7,178 nt of DNA from GCA-2701705 sp036163455 (GTDB lineage Bacteria; Pseudomonadota; Gammaproteobacteria; GCA-002705445; GCA-002716945). The stretch is taken from contig JAYZKL010000011.1 of NCBI GenBank assembly GCA_036163455.1, positions 1-7,178 on the forward strand. The letters run 5' to 3'. Below the pieces are notes generated by a model, which worked only from the letters and a program-made list of their open reading frames with translations, made no database searches and was not told where the DNA came from. A program made the position numbers and the translations under genes. This document shows, one piece after another, positions 1 through 7,052 of this stretch; position 1 is the stretch's first letter; every line of letters starts with the position of its first letter.

Positions 1-251
1 CACAAAGCAAGATTCTTTTGAACAATTTTCTTTCTTTTATGGTTTGTTTTATAAATAAAAAAACCTAAAAAAGTACCTATGCTATCCCTAAATATTTTAG
101 GTAAATACGTCAGAATGAATGACAATATAATTATTATCCATCCTAACCAATATTGCGGAAAAAAATATTTATAGGAAAAACCTTCACCTTTATATGTCTC
201 CATATTTAAAGGATTATTTTCTGATAAAAAAGGTTTAGCTTTATCTGTCAT
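1..251 (-). CDS. lpxL: Lipid A biosynthesis lauroyl acyltransferase, N-terminal part (runs off left edge)
   Basis: This is the first 83 codons of an LpxL/HtrB-family enzyme, which transfers a secondary acyl chain from acyl-ACP to Kdo2-lipid IVA at the inner face of the cytoplasmic membrane. The visible part has the family's N-terminal layout: an aromatic-rich FFPQYWLGW (about residues 30-38), one hydrophobic membrane anchor (about 36-51), LPK followed by a short amphipathic stretch, and a basic KRKKIVQKNLAL that matches the RRxKIVxRNLxL region just before the catalytic domain. The catalytic HX4D motif would lie outside the window, so function cannot be confirmed here. The ATG at 251 is five bases after the trkH stop, which suggests co-transcription. 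A second in-frame ATG at 203 gives an N-terminus nearer the E. coli length; neither has a clear ribosome binding site. It could instead be an LpxM or LpxP paralogue. Confidence 0.82.
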   Translation of the reverse strand, partial: MTDKAKPFLSENNPLNMETYKGEGFSYKYFFPQYWLGWIIIILSFILTYLPKIFRDSIGTFLGFFIYKTNHKRKKIVQKNLAL

Positions 252-256
252 TTGTC

Positions 257-1696
257 TTAATATTTCCAAAAATATGGAGTGATGATGATTAATAATGTAA
301 ATATTTCAAGTCTTCCAAGAAGCATGGTAAATGAGAGCAAATATTTAGCAAAATCATTAATTGTTGAATAATTTCCGTATGCACTTCCAAGAGCAGGTCC
401 TAGATTATTAATACATGACGCTACGGATGAAAAAGCTGTTGTTGAATCCAACCCAGTTGCTAATAAAACCAATGAAATAACAAAGAAAGAAATTAGGTAG
501 AGTATAAAAAAATTCCAAGCTGTCGATGAGATATCTTCCGAGATTAATCTATCATTCATTTTTATAGGTATTTCTGCAGAAGGATGAAGTAATTTTAGCA
601 GCTCTCTTCTGATTAATTTAAATAATAATATTATCCTAATAACTTTCATGCCTCCACCTGTAGATCCTGCACATGCCCCTATGAAACTAGCTGTTATCAA
701 TGTTGATAAGATAAATGTAGGCCATAAATTATAAGTAGTACTAGTAAAGCCAGATGTTGTAATAAATGATATTGTCTGAAAAAGAATATGTCTTATGTTT
801 GTAAAATCAGTATCAAATAGTCCATAGGAAACGATAGTTAATATAAAAAACACCATAATAATCATATAAGTTCTTAACTCTGAATCTTGAAAATAAACTT
901 GGAAGCTTTTATTTTTTAGGGATAAAAAATGTAAAATAAAATTCATAGCTGACAAAATCATAAACACCATACAAATAAGTTCAATTGAAGGGTTGTTAAA
1001 AAACCCGATGCTTTCGTTATGTGTAGAAAATCCACCAATAGCAATAGTTGAGAAACTGTGGCTGACTGCATCAAATAAATTCATCCCTGCTAAAAAATAT
1101 GAAATAGCACAAAAAAAAGTTAAACCTAAATAAACTGACCATAAATTTTGTGCTGTTTCAGCAATTCTTGGAGATATTTTTGTATCTTTAATTGGCCCTG
1201 TTGATTCAGCTTTGTATAACTGCATGCCTCCAACACCAAGCATCGGCAATATTGCAAGCGCTAAAATAACTATTCCCATACCACCAAGCCACTGAAGCAT
1301 TTGTCTATAGATTAATATTGATGGTGTTAAGGTATCAATATTAACTAGAATTGTTGCTCCAGTTGTTGTCCAACCAGAAACAGATTCAAATAAGGCATCA
1401 GCAAAAGATAAAGATAATTGTTTGTCGAGCATGAATGGTATAGAGCCAAATATACTTAACACAACCCAAAACAAAACAACTATGAGAAAACCATCTTTTG
1501 TTCTTATATCATTTTTTTCCATTCTATTTGGAAAATAAAATATCAAACCTATCAGAAAGAAAGTTATGAAAGAAGTTATAAAAATATCAAGGTTTTGATC
1601 TTCATATAGAAAGGATGTAATTATTGGTATAATTAAAGAAAAACCAAATAATATTAGCATTAGGCCGAGTATTCTTTGAATGAGGGCATAATTCAT
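257..1696 (-). CDS. trkH: Trk system potassium uptake protein TrkH
   Basis: Integral inner-membrane, ion-conducting subunit of the Trk K+ uptake system, gated by the cytosolic TrkA ring. The 479 residues are close to the E. coli length (483) and align from end to end by eye. The four pore-loop selectivity filters are all visible: TTTGAT (110-115), IAIGGF (218-223), TTSGFT (313-318) and NNLGPALG (430-437). The first three keep the central glycine between the expected neighbours. The glycine-rich intramembrane loop after filter 3 (CAGSTGGGMK, 342-351) and the C-terminal GRLEIFTLL (461-469) are also intact. About ten hydrophobic helices are present, as expected for the superfamily. The ATG at 1696 lies four bases after the trkA stop, and the N-terminus matches family members, so the start is firm despite a poor Shine-Dalgarno. 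Translational coupling to trkA is likely. It is nearer TrkH/TrkG than KtrB because of its length and the extra N-terminal helices. Confidence 0.97.
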   Translation of the reverse strand: MNYALIQRILGLMLILFGFSLIIPIITSFLYEDQNLDIFITSFITFFLIGLIFYFPNRMEKNDIRTKDGFLIVVLFWVVLSIFGSIPFMLDKQLSLSFADALFESVSGWTTTGATILVNIDTLTPSILIYRQMLQWLGGMGIVILALAILPMLGVGGMQLYKAESTGPIKDTKISPRIAETAQNLWSVYLGLTFFCAISYFLAGMNLFDAVSHSFSTIAIGGFSTHNESIGFFNNPSIELICMVFMILSAMNFILHFLSLKNKSFQVYFQDSELRTYMIIMVFFILTIVSYGLFDTDFTNIRHILFQTISFITTSGFTSTTYNLWPTFILSTLITASFIGACAGSTGGGMKVIRIILLFKLIRRELLKLLHPSAEIPIKMNDRLISEDISSTAWNFFILYLISFFVISLVLLATGLDSTTAFSSVASCINNLGPALGSAYGNYSTINDFAKYLLSFTMLLGRLEIFTLLIIITPYFWKY

Positions 1697-1700
1697 AGTT

Positions 1701-3071
1701 TTAGAAAAAACCTACTTCTACCTGAAATAATTTTTCAATTATTGCTATATCTTTTTTATTTAGAGTGAATATTATTACGTGATCCTCTTCTTCAATTTGT
1801 ATATCTTCATTAGCCAGAATAACTTTATTATTTCTTACTACCGCTCCAATATTAATTGTTTCTGGTAATGCAAGTTCAGAAATCTTCTTCCCAACTAATT
1901 TCGATGTCTTTTTATCTCCATGAGCAATAACTTCTATCACCTCTGCCCCACTTTTACCTAGAGAATTAACTTTTACTATATCACTTGTTCTCACAGATGC
2001 TAAAAGCGAACTAATTGTTACATCTGCAGGAGAGACTACTATATCTAACTCTTTTGATACAAGGCTTCTATAAGAAGATTTATTAATAATAGCAATAGTT
2101 TTTTTTGCACCTAAATCTCTAGAAAGTTTAGAAGATAAAATATTCATTTGATCATCATTTGTCACAGCGCAAAAATAATCTACATCATTTATCCCCTCAT
2201 CCTTTAGAAAGTTTTCATCAGAAATATCATCATTTAGAACAACCGTAGAAGTAAGCTTCTCAGCAACTTTCTTAGATTTCGTTTTATCTTTTTCAATTAA
2301 TTTTACACTGTAGTTAGATTCTAAATTTTTAGCTAAAACAGAACCTACGTTCCCGCCACCTGCAATCATTACGTTATGCGCCTGGCCTTCTACTTTTCTT
2401 AACTCACTCATAAACCTCATATTTTCTTCTGTAGCTATAAAATAAACTTCATCATCAACTTCTACAACAGTATCTCCAGTAGGGTAGATAGGTTTATCGT
2501 CTTTAAAAATGATACCAACACGTACATCTACTTTTGGTAAATGTATCCGAAAGTCTGACAATTTTTTGCCTGCTAATGGGCCATCAGCTAAAACCTTGAC
2601 AGCAACTACTTGTACTAATCCACCCGAGAATTGGAAAAATTGGAAGCATCCTGGGTGAGTCATGATATTTTGTAAATATTCTGTTAATAAAACGCTTGGG
2701 CTAATAACTTCATCAATTGAAAAAAGATCTTTTTTAAATCCTTCTTCTGCGGTTAAATATTCATTTGGTCTTAATCTCGCAACAGTTCTTGGCACATTAA
2801 ATACTTGCTTTGCAATTTGACAAGCAACCATATTTACTTCATCGCTTGCTGTGACAGCAATAATCATATCGCAATCTTTAACACCTGCTAATTTTTGAAT
2901 AGCAGGATATGCAGCATTTCCGCATAAAGTTTTAATATCAATTTTTTCTTGGAGATCATCTAGTACTGATTCTTCTGTATCAATGACAGTGATATCATTA
3001 CCATCATCAGAAAGTATTTTTGCTAAAGATGAGCCGACGGAGCCGCCGCCAAAGACTGTAATTTTTTTCAT
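1701..3071 (-). CDS. trkA: Trk potassium uptake regulatory subunit TrkA
   Basis: Cytosolic, nucleotide-binding regulator that assembles as a ring on TrkH and controls K+ flux according to bound NAD(H) or ATP/ADP. It has the duplicated layout of full-length TrkA: a Rossmann RCK_N domain with GGGSVG at 8-13 and an acidic strand end at D31, an RCK_C domain at about 145-225, a second RCK_N with GGGNVG at 238-243 and acidic E260, and a second RCK_C at about 370-450. The family stretches SDEVNMVACQIA (76-87) and VTNDDQMNI (303-311) are intact. At 456 residues it is the expected size (E. coli 458), not the half-length KtrA form. The ATG at 3071 gives the standard MKKITVFGGG opening; its Shine-Dalgarno is weak. 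It is probably the first gene of trkA-trkH-lpxL, read from the candidate promoter just upstream. In E. coli and Pseudomonas rsmB sits between fmt and trkA; here it is absent. Confidence 0.97.
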   Translation of the reverse strand: MKKITVFGGGSVGSSLAKILSDDGNDITVIDTEESVLDDLQEKIDIKTLCGNAAYPAIQKLAGVKDCDMIIAVTASDEVNMVACQIAKQVFNVPRTVARLRPNEYLTAEEGFKKDLFSIDEVISPSVLLTEYLQNIMTHPGCFQFFQFSGGLVQVVAVKVLADGPLAGKKLSDFRIHLPKVDVRVGIIFKDDKPIYPTGDTVVEVDDEVYFIATEENMRFMSELRKVEGQAHNVMIAGGGNVGSVLAKNLESNYSVKLIEKDKTKSKKVAEKLTSTVVLNDDISDENFLKDEGINDVDYFCAVTNDDQMNILSSKLSRDLGAKKTIAIINKSSYRSLVSKELDIVVSPADVTISSLLASVRTSDIVKVNSLGKSGAEVIEVIAHGDKKTSKLVGKKISELALPETINIGAVVRNNKVILANEDIQIEEEDHVIIFTLNKKDIAIIEKLFQVEVGFF

Positions 3072-3100
3072 TTGCTGAAATGATTCATTTTTAAGACCCC

Positions 3101-3128
3101 ATTCTACACCAAATAGTGCGAATGAAAA
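3101..3128 (-). promoter_or_regulatory. Candidate sigma-70 promoter for trkA-trkH-lpxL
   Basis: In the 65-bp gap between fmt and trkA, reading the minus strand, TTTTCA (3128-3123, four of six matches to TTGACA) is separated by 16 bases from TAGAAT (3106-3101, five of six matches to TATAAT). Transcription would begin near 3094, giving a leader of about 23 bases before the trkA ATG. The gap is the only spacer in the minus-strand gene run large enough for a promoter. No hairpin terminator for fmt is visible, so read-through from def-fmt is also possible. The call rests on consensus matching in AT-rich DNA only. Confidence 0.4.
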
Positions 3129-3136
3129 TATATTAT

Positions 3137-4081
3137 TTAGACCATTTTATGTTTAATTTTATCCTTTATTTTAGTTGCAAAACCACTATTAGAATTACAT
3201 AAATCTCTAGCAGTTATTATCTTTTTACCTGGGAACTGGAGTTTTTTTATACACAAGATTCCTTTGCTTGTGGAAACTGACAGGCCATTTTTATCTAAAT
3301 TCACAATTTTACCTGCCGCGCATTCATCTTCTACCTCAACGGCTTCAGCCGACCAAATTTTTATTGATTCACCCAATATTTTGGCTTCTACAACTGGCCA
3401 GCCACTAAAAGCTTTTATTTTTAAAACTATATTATCTGCAGAGTCAGTCCATTCAATTTTAGATTCATTTTTTAAGATTTTTTTTGCATAACTACTTTCT
3501 GATTCATTTTGCTTTATAAAGTTAGCGTTAGTAACAATCTTTTTTAGAGAATCTTCTAGATAATCAGAAGCTAGTTTTGATAGTTTTGATTGTAAAGTCA
3601 GATTATCATCATCATCTAATATTTCTAATTCGTGACTGGCAATAATATCTCCTTTATCTAACTCTTCATCTATTTTAAAAAAAGTTATGCCTGTTTTTTT
3701 ATCTCTATTAAGTATACAACGTTGAATTGGGGCAGCGCCTCTCCATTTTGGTAGCAGAGAAGCATGTATATTTAAACATCCATGTTTTGGAATATTTATC
3801 AATTCAAGAGGCAAAATTTTTCCATATGCAAAAATTATAAATAAATCTGGATTTTGTTGCTTAATATCTGTAATAAATTTCTTGTCATTTATTTTCTCTG
3901 GCGTAAAAAACTTTATTAGGTTTTCTTTAGCATAAATTTCAACTGGTGTTTTTTGAATCTTTCCTCTTTTTCCTTTTTTCTCATTTTGGGTAACAATAGC
4001 TAATAGCTCATTTTTCGAACTTTTGATTTGATCGATGATGCGAATCGTATATATTGGACTCCCAAAAAAAATTATTTTCAA
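3137..4081 (-). CDS. fmt: Methionyl-tRNA formyltransferase
   Basis: Transfers a formyl group from 10-formyl-tetrahydrofolate to Met-tRNA(fMet) in the cytosol, making the bacterial initiator tRNA. The N-terminal formyltransferase domain (about 1-190) carries the signature NIHASLLPKWRGAAPIQ (104-120). N104, H106 and D142 (in LDKGD) line up with E. coli catalytic N106, H108 and D144. The C-terminal tRNA-binding domain (about 205-310) shows AFSGWP (224-229), the KIW strand (241-243) and the closing GKKIITARDL (285-294). Length is 314 against 315 in E. coli. The tRNA-contacting loop reads TQNEKKGKRGK (31-41) where E. coli has TQPDRPAGRGKK: the PDRP part is lost and the loop is about one residue shorter, but R39 is kept. 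The start codon is TTG at 4081, supported by CAGGAG five bases upstream and by the family-typical opening KIIFFGSP. The gene starts 17 bases after def and is surely co-transcribed with it. Confidence 0.96.
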   Translation of the reverse strand: MKIIFFGSPIYTIRIIDQIKSSKNELLAIVTQNEKKGKRGKIQKTPVEIYAKENLIKFFTPEKINDKKFITDIKQQNPDLFIIFAYGKILPLELINIPKHGCLNIHASLLPKWRGAAPIQRCILNRDKKTGITFFKIDEELDKGDIIASHELEILDDDDNLTLQSKLSKLASDYLEDSLKKIVTNANFIKQNESESSYAKKILKNESKIEWTDSADNIVLKIKAFSGWPVVEAKILGESIKIWSAEAVEVEDECAAGKIVNLDKNGLSVSTSKGILCIKKLQFPGKKIITARDLCNSNSGFATKIKDKIKHKMV

Positions 4082-4086
4082 TACGA

Positions 4087-4092
4087 CTCCTG
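4087..4092 (-). promoter_or_regulatory. Ribosome binding site deciding the fmt TTG start
   Basis: CAGGAG on the minus strand, five bases before the TTG at 4081-4079. It is the best Shine-Dalgarno match in the window and sits inside the 17-base def-fmt spacer. No ATG or GTG in the fmt frame near this point would give a better family start, so the site fixes TTG as the initiation codon. Confidence 0.75.
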
Positions 4093-4098
4093 AATTAT

Positions 4099-4635
4099 CT
4101 ATATGGAATAAGGGATGTTTTTACGTTCTGCTTTTATGCCTTGGGCTTCCATCTTCTGTATTTTTTTTTCAATATTCTCTCTTTTTGTTAAAGATAAATA
4201 ATCTACAAAAAGTTTACCATTGAGGTGGTCGAGTTCATGTTGTATACAAACTGCAAGTAACCCTTCAGCTTTCCCGCTATATTTTTGCCCTTCCTTATCC
4301 TGAGCTTCATATTCAATCAACTCATATCTGTCTACTTTCTCATAAAAACCTGGCACAGAAAGACAACCCTCCTCAAATTTTATTTTGTTTTCTTTCTTTG
4401 TAATTACTGGATTGATTAATATTAGTGGCTCATTTCTTTTTTCACTAACATCTATTACTATGATATTTTTTATTATATTAACCTGTATTGCAGCTAGACC
4501 AATCCCTTTTTCTTGATACATTGTCTCTAGCATATCTTTAACAATTATTCGTAGAGATTCATCAAAAATCTCAACATCTTCGCCCTTTTGTCTTAGTCTA
4601 TTGTCTGGATAATGTAGTATCTCTAGTATAGCCAT
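4099..4635 (-). CDS. def: Peptide deformylase
   Basis: Metal-dependent hydrolase that removes the N-formyl group from nascent proteins at the ribosome exit; it acts downstream of Fmt, encoded by the next gene. All three deformylase motifs are present: GIGLAAIQ (44-51, with Q51), EGCLS (89-93, metal ligand C91) and QHELDH (132-137, metal ligands H133 and H137, catalytic E134). The order and the VPG after motif 2 fit a type I bacterial enzyme. Length is 178 against 169 in E. coli; the difference is mostly a charged C-terminal tail (about 151-178) that would form a helix and then a short extension. The ATG at 4635 is preceded by CAGGAA (4648-4643) with seven bases of spacing, and the opening MAILEILHYPD matches the family. 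It is the first gene of def-fmt, transcribed away from topA. In many gammaproteobacteria dprA and a LysM protein lie upstream of def; neither is here. Confidence 0.97.
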   Translation of the reverse strand: MAILEILHYPDNRLRQKGEDVEIFDESLRIIVKDMLETMYQEKGIGLAAIQVNIIKNIIVIDVSEKRNEPLILINPVITKKENKIKFEEGCLSVPGFYEKVDRYELIEYEAQDKEGQKYSGKAEGLLAVCIQHELDHLNGKLFVDYLSLTKRENIEKKIQKMEAQGIKAERKNIPYSI

Positions 4636-4638
4636 TAC

Positions 4639-4685
4639 AGTATTCCTGAAAAAAGTATTTGTAAAACATAGTATTTTAATAGTAT
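4639..4685. repeat. Four AGTAT pentamers in the def/topA divergent promoter region
   Basis: The plus strand carries AGTAT at 4639-4643, 4654-4658, 4670-4674 and 4681-4685, spaced 15, 16 and 11 bases. The last two sit in an exact seven-base direct repeat, ATAGTAT at 4668-4674 and 4679-4685, offset by one helical turn. On the minus strand the copies read ATACT, so the ones at 4670 and 4681 also resemble -10 hexamers (TACTAT, TATACT) for def, though no good -35 pairs with them. The site may be an operator, a set of overlapping -10 elements, or chance in about 80% A+T sequence. Confidence 0.3.
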
Positions 4686-4688
4686 AAA
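4659..4688 (+). promoter_or_regulatory. Candidate sigma-70 promoter for topA-tsaC
   Basis: TTGTAA (4659-4664, four of six to TTGACA), an 18-base spacer and TATAAA (4683-4688, five of six to TATAAT) point toward topA. The start site would be near 4695, leaving a leader of about 33 bases. A second -10-like TATAAG lies at 4706-4711 but has no acceptable -35. In E. coli topA is controlled by supercoiling through its promoters; a similar control here would be inference. AT-rich background makes chance matches common. Confidence 0.35.
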
Positions 4689-4727
4689 GTAAAAAAATGA
4701 TTTTTTATAAGAGATTCAATAAAGGAA

Positions 4728-7052
4728 ATGAAAAATTTACTGATTGTAGAATCGCCAACTAAGGTAAAATCTATACAAAAGTTTTTGGGTAATGACTTTA
4801 AGGTTATAGCGTCTGTTGGCCATGTGAGAGATTTAGTTCCAACTGGTAGAAAAGGCATAGATGTTAAAAATGGCTATCAGCCTATTTGGAAAGTAACTAA
4901 AGAAAAGAAAGATATCTTGGCTGATATTAAAAAATTCTCTGAAAATGCCGAGAATGTTTATTTTGCAACTGATCCTGATAGAGAAGGTGAAGCAATTTCA
5001 AAACACATATACGATATACTTAACGAATCTGATTTATTAAAAAATAAAGCCATCCATCGTGTTGCATTCAATGAAATTACCAAAAATGCTGTTCTTGATG
5101 CTATGAAAAATCCACGTGAAATATCTATGGATTTGTGGAATGCATATTTAGCAAGACGGACTCTTGATTATTTAATGGGATATGATATTTCAGAATTTTT
5201 ATGGAAAAAAGTAAGTAGAGATGCAAGAGGTGGTAGAGTACAAAGTCCTGCTTTACGGTTAATTGTAGAAAGAGAGAAATTGATTTCTGATTTTAAGCCA
5301 ATAGAGTTTTGGATTACCACAATGAATGCTTGTAATGGTGATGATTGTATTGATACAGAATTAGTGTCAATTAATGGCGAAAAAATTAAAAAAAATAATA
5401 TAACAATTATTGGTAGTCAAAAAGAAGCAGAAAAAATTAAAAAAGAGATTTCTAAATATGAGGAATTAGAAGTTAAATCAATAAAAACTTCAGAAAGAAA
5501 AATGAAGCCAAAAGCACCTTTCACAACAGCTTCGCTTCAGCAAACAGCATACACAATGCTTGGTTTTTCTGTGAAACAAACCTCAAGTATAGCGCAAAGA
5601 CTTTATCAGGGAGTTGACCTTGGAGAAGGAGAAACAGTGGGTTTAATTACTTATATGAGAACTGATTCAACAAACTTATCAGCTGAATCACTAACTGAAT
5701 TAAAAAGCTACTTGACGGATAAACATCCGAAATTTTGTTCACAAGAAGTTAGAAAATATAAAAATAAAGTTAAAAATGCTCAAGAAGCACATGAGGCGAT
5801 TCGTCCTACTTCTGTACATAATGAACCAGAAAAGATTAAAGGATTTCTTGATGAATCCGAATATAAACTATATTCATTAATCTGGAAAAGAACTGTTGCT
5901 TCACAAATGACAGATGCTATTTATCAACAGGTTAACTTAGAGCTGTTTTTGGATAATAAATTTGAATTTAAGTATTCTGGATCATTCATAAAAGAAAATG
6001 GTTTTAAAGAAATATATGACATGTCTGAAGGCGAAGAAAAAGTAAAACTAAATAGAAATTTACTAGAAAAATTAAAGGCTGGTGATAAATTATCAATTAA
6101 AAATATTGAAATCGAGCAAAAATTTACACAACCGCCACCAAGATATAACCAAGCTAGTTTAATACAAGCCTTGGAAGAACTTGGTATTGGAAGACCTTCT
6201 ACATATGTGACGATTATATCGAAAATTATGGAAAGTAATTATATTGATCCAGACAAAAGTAATTTTCAACCTACAGCTTTAGCACGTGTTGTTTGTGAAA
6301 CTTTACTAGAACATTTCAGCAATGACCTTGTTGATTATGAATTCACCGCGAGATTAGAAGAAAGTCTAGATAAAATATCACTTGGGGAACAAGATGCTGA
6401 ATCATGTATTAAAAAGACATATGAACCCTTTAAAACTAATTTAGATCATAAGCAAGAAACAGTAGACATATCAGAACAGCGTTTACTTAAAGATCTAGGC
6501 ACTCATCCAGAGACAAAAAGACCTGTATCAGTTCGCCTAACAAAATATGGTCCGACAATCCAAATGGGTACTAAAGATGATGAAGAAAAACCAAAATGGG
6601 CAGCTTTAACACCTGAACAAAAAAAGAATATTGATGCAATAACTATGGATGATGCGCTTAGACTATTTAAACTACCAGAAAAAATTGGCATCTATCAAGA
6701 TGAAGATGTTCTAATTAACATTGGTCCATTTGGTCCGTATGTAAAATGTGGAAAAACAAATGTCTCTGCTAGAAACGTAGATATTTTCACGCTTAAAGAA
6801 GATGAGGCTGTTATTTTAATTAAAGAAAAAAGAGAGTTAGATGCTAATAAAGAAATTAAAGTGTTTGAAGATAAGGGCATAAAAATTCTTAATGGTATTT
6901 ATGGTCCGTATGTAACAAATGGCAAGGTCAATGTTAAAGTACCTAAAGATATTGAACCTAAATCCCTTGAAGAAGAAGCTTGTATTGAAATGATAAACAA
7001 TGCTCCAAAAAGAAAAAGAAGGGGAAGAAGGTTTTTCTCTAAAAAAACATGA
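4728..7052 (+). CDS. topA: DNA topoisomerase I (type IA) without zinc fingers
   Basis: Relaxes negative supercoils by cutting one strand through a 5'-phosphotyrosine. The TOPRIM domain (1 to about 115) has VESPTK with E8 and DPDREGE with D82, D84 and E86 as Mg2+ ligands. The core continues with WNAYLARRTLDYLMGY (137-152), the catalytic ITYMRTDS with Y309 and R311 (E. coli Y319, R321), EAHEAIRPT (353-361) and LGIGRPSTY (485-493). The C-terminus differs from E. coli: there is no CxxC pair anywhere, and three glycine-rich repeats (around 590-614, 645-680 and 711-740, the latter two with GPFGPYVKCGK and GIYGPYVTNGK) look like zinc-less topoisomerase C-terminal repeats, ending in a basic tail, KRKRRGRRFFSKK. 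The insertion that E. coli TopA carries after GHIRDLP is also missing. At 774 residues it is about 90 shorter than E. coli TopA (865). The ATG at 4728 gives the family opening MKNLLIVESP, but the only Shine-Dalgarno-like GGA lies one base before it. It is overlapped by tsaC. Confidence 0.97.
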   Translation: MKNLLIVESPTKVKSIQKFLGNDFKVIASVGHVRDLVPTGRKGIDVKNGYQPIWKVTKEKKDILADIKKFSENAENVYFATDPDREGEAISKHIYDILNESDLLKNKAIHRVAFNEITKNAVLDAMKNPREISMDLWNAYLARRTLDYLMGYDISEFLWKKVSRDARGGRVQSPALRLIVEREKLISDFKPIEFWITTMNACNGDDCIDTELVSINGEKIKKNNITIIGSQKEAEKIKKEISKYEELEVKSIKTSERKMKPKAPFTTASLQQTAYTMLGFSVKQTSSIAQRLYQGVDLGEGETVGLITYMRTDSTNLSAESLTELKSYLTDKHPKFCSQEVRKYKNKVKNAQEAHEAIRPTSVHNEPEKIKGFLDESEYKLYSLIWKRTVASQMTDAIYQQVNLELFLDNKFEFKYSGSFIKENGFKEIYDMSEGEEKVKLNRNLLEKLKAGDKLSIKNIEIEQKFTQPPPRYNQASLIQALEELGIGRPSTYVTIISKIMESNYIDPDKSNFQPTALARVVCETLLEHFSNDLVDYEFTARLEESLDKISLGEQDAESCIKKTYEPFKTNLDHKQETVDISEQRLLKDLGTHPETKRPVSVRLTKYGPTIQMGTKDDEEKPKWAALTPEQKKNIDAITMDDALRLFKLPEKIGIYQDEDVLINIGPFGPYVKCGKTNVSARNVDIFTLKEDEAVILIKEKRELDANKEIKVFEDKGIKILNGIYGPYVTNGKVNVKVPKDIEPKSLEEEACIEMINNAPKRKRRGRRFFSKKT

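Noticed and set aside
3072..3136. Possible terminator after fmt
   Set aside because: No stem with an adjoining T-run is visible on the minus strand in the gap.
3264..3491. Plus-strand open frame of 75 codons opposite fmt
   Set aside because: It lies wholly antisense to the conserved C-terminal domain of fmt, has no ribosome binding site and resembles no family.
4035..4223. Plus-strand open frame of 62 codons across the fmt-def junction
   Set aside because: It is antisense to the fmt start and the def end, and its hydrophobic composition is what complementary reading of lysine-rich, A-rich codons gives.
4701..4711. TATAAG after a T-run before topA as a promoter -10
   Set aside because: No hexamer resembling TTGACA lies 16-18 bases upstream, and the leader would be too short for the other signals; the site at 4683 is a better candidate.
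4676..4858. Minus-strand open frame of 60 codons entering the def/topA spacer
   Set aside because: Most of it is antisense to the topA TOPRIM region; no ribosome binding site or family similarity was seen.
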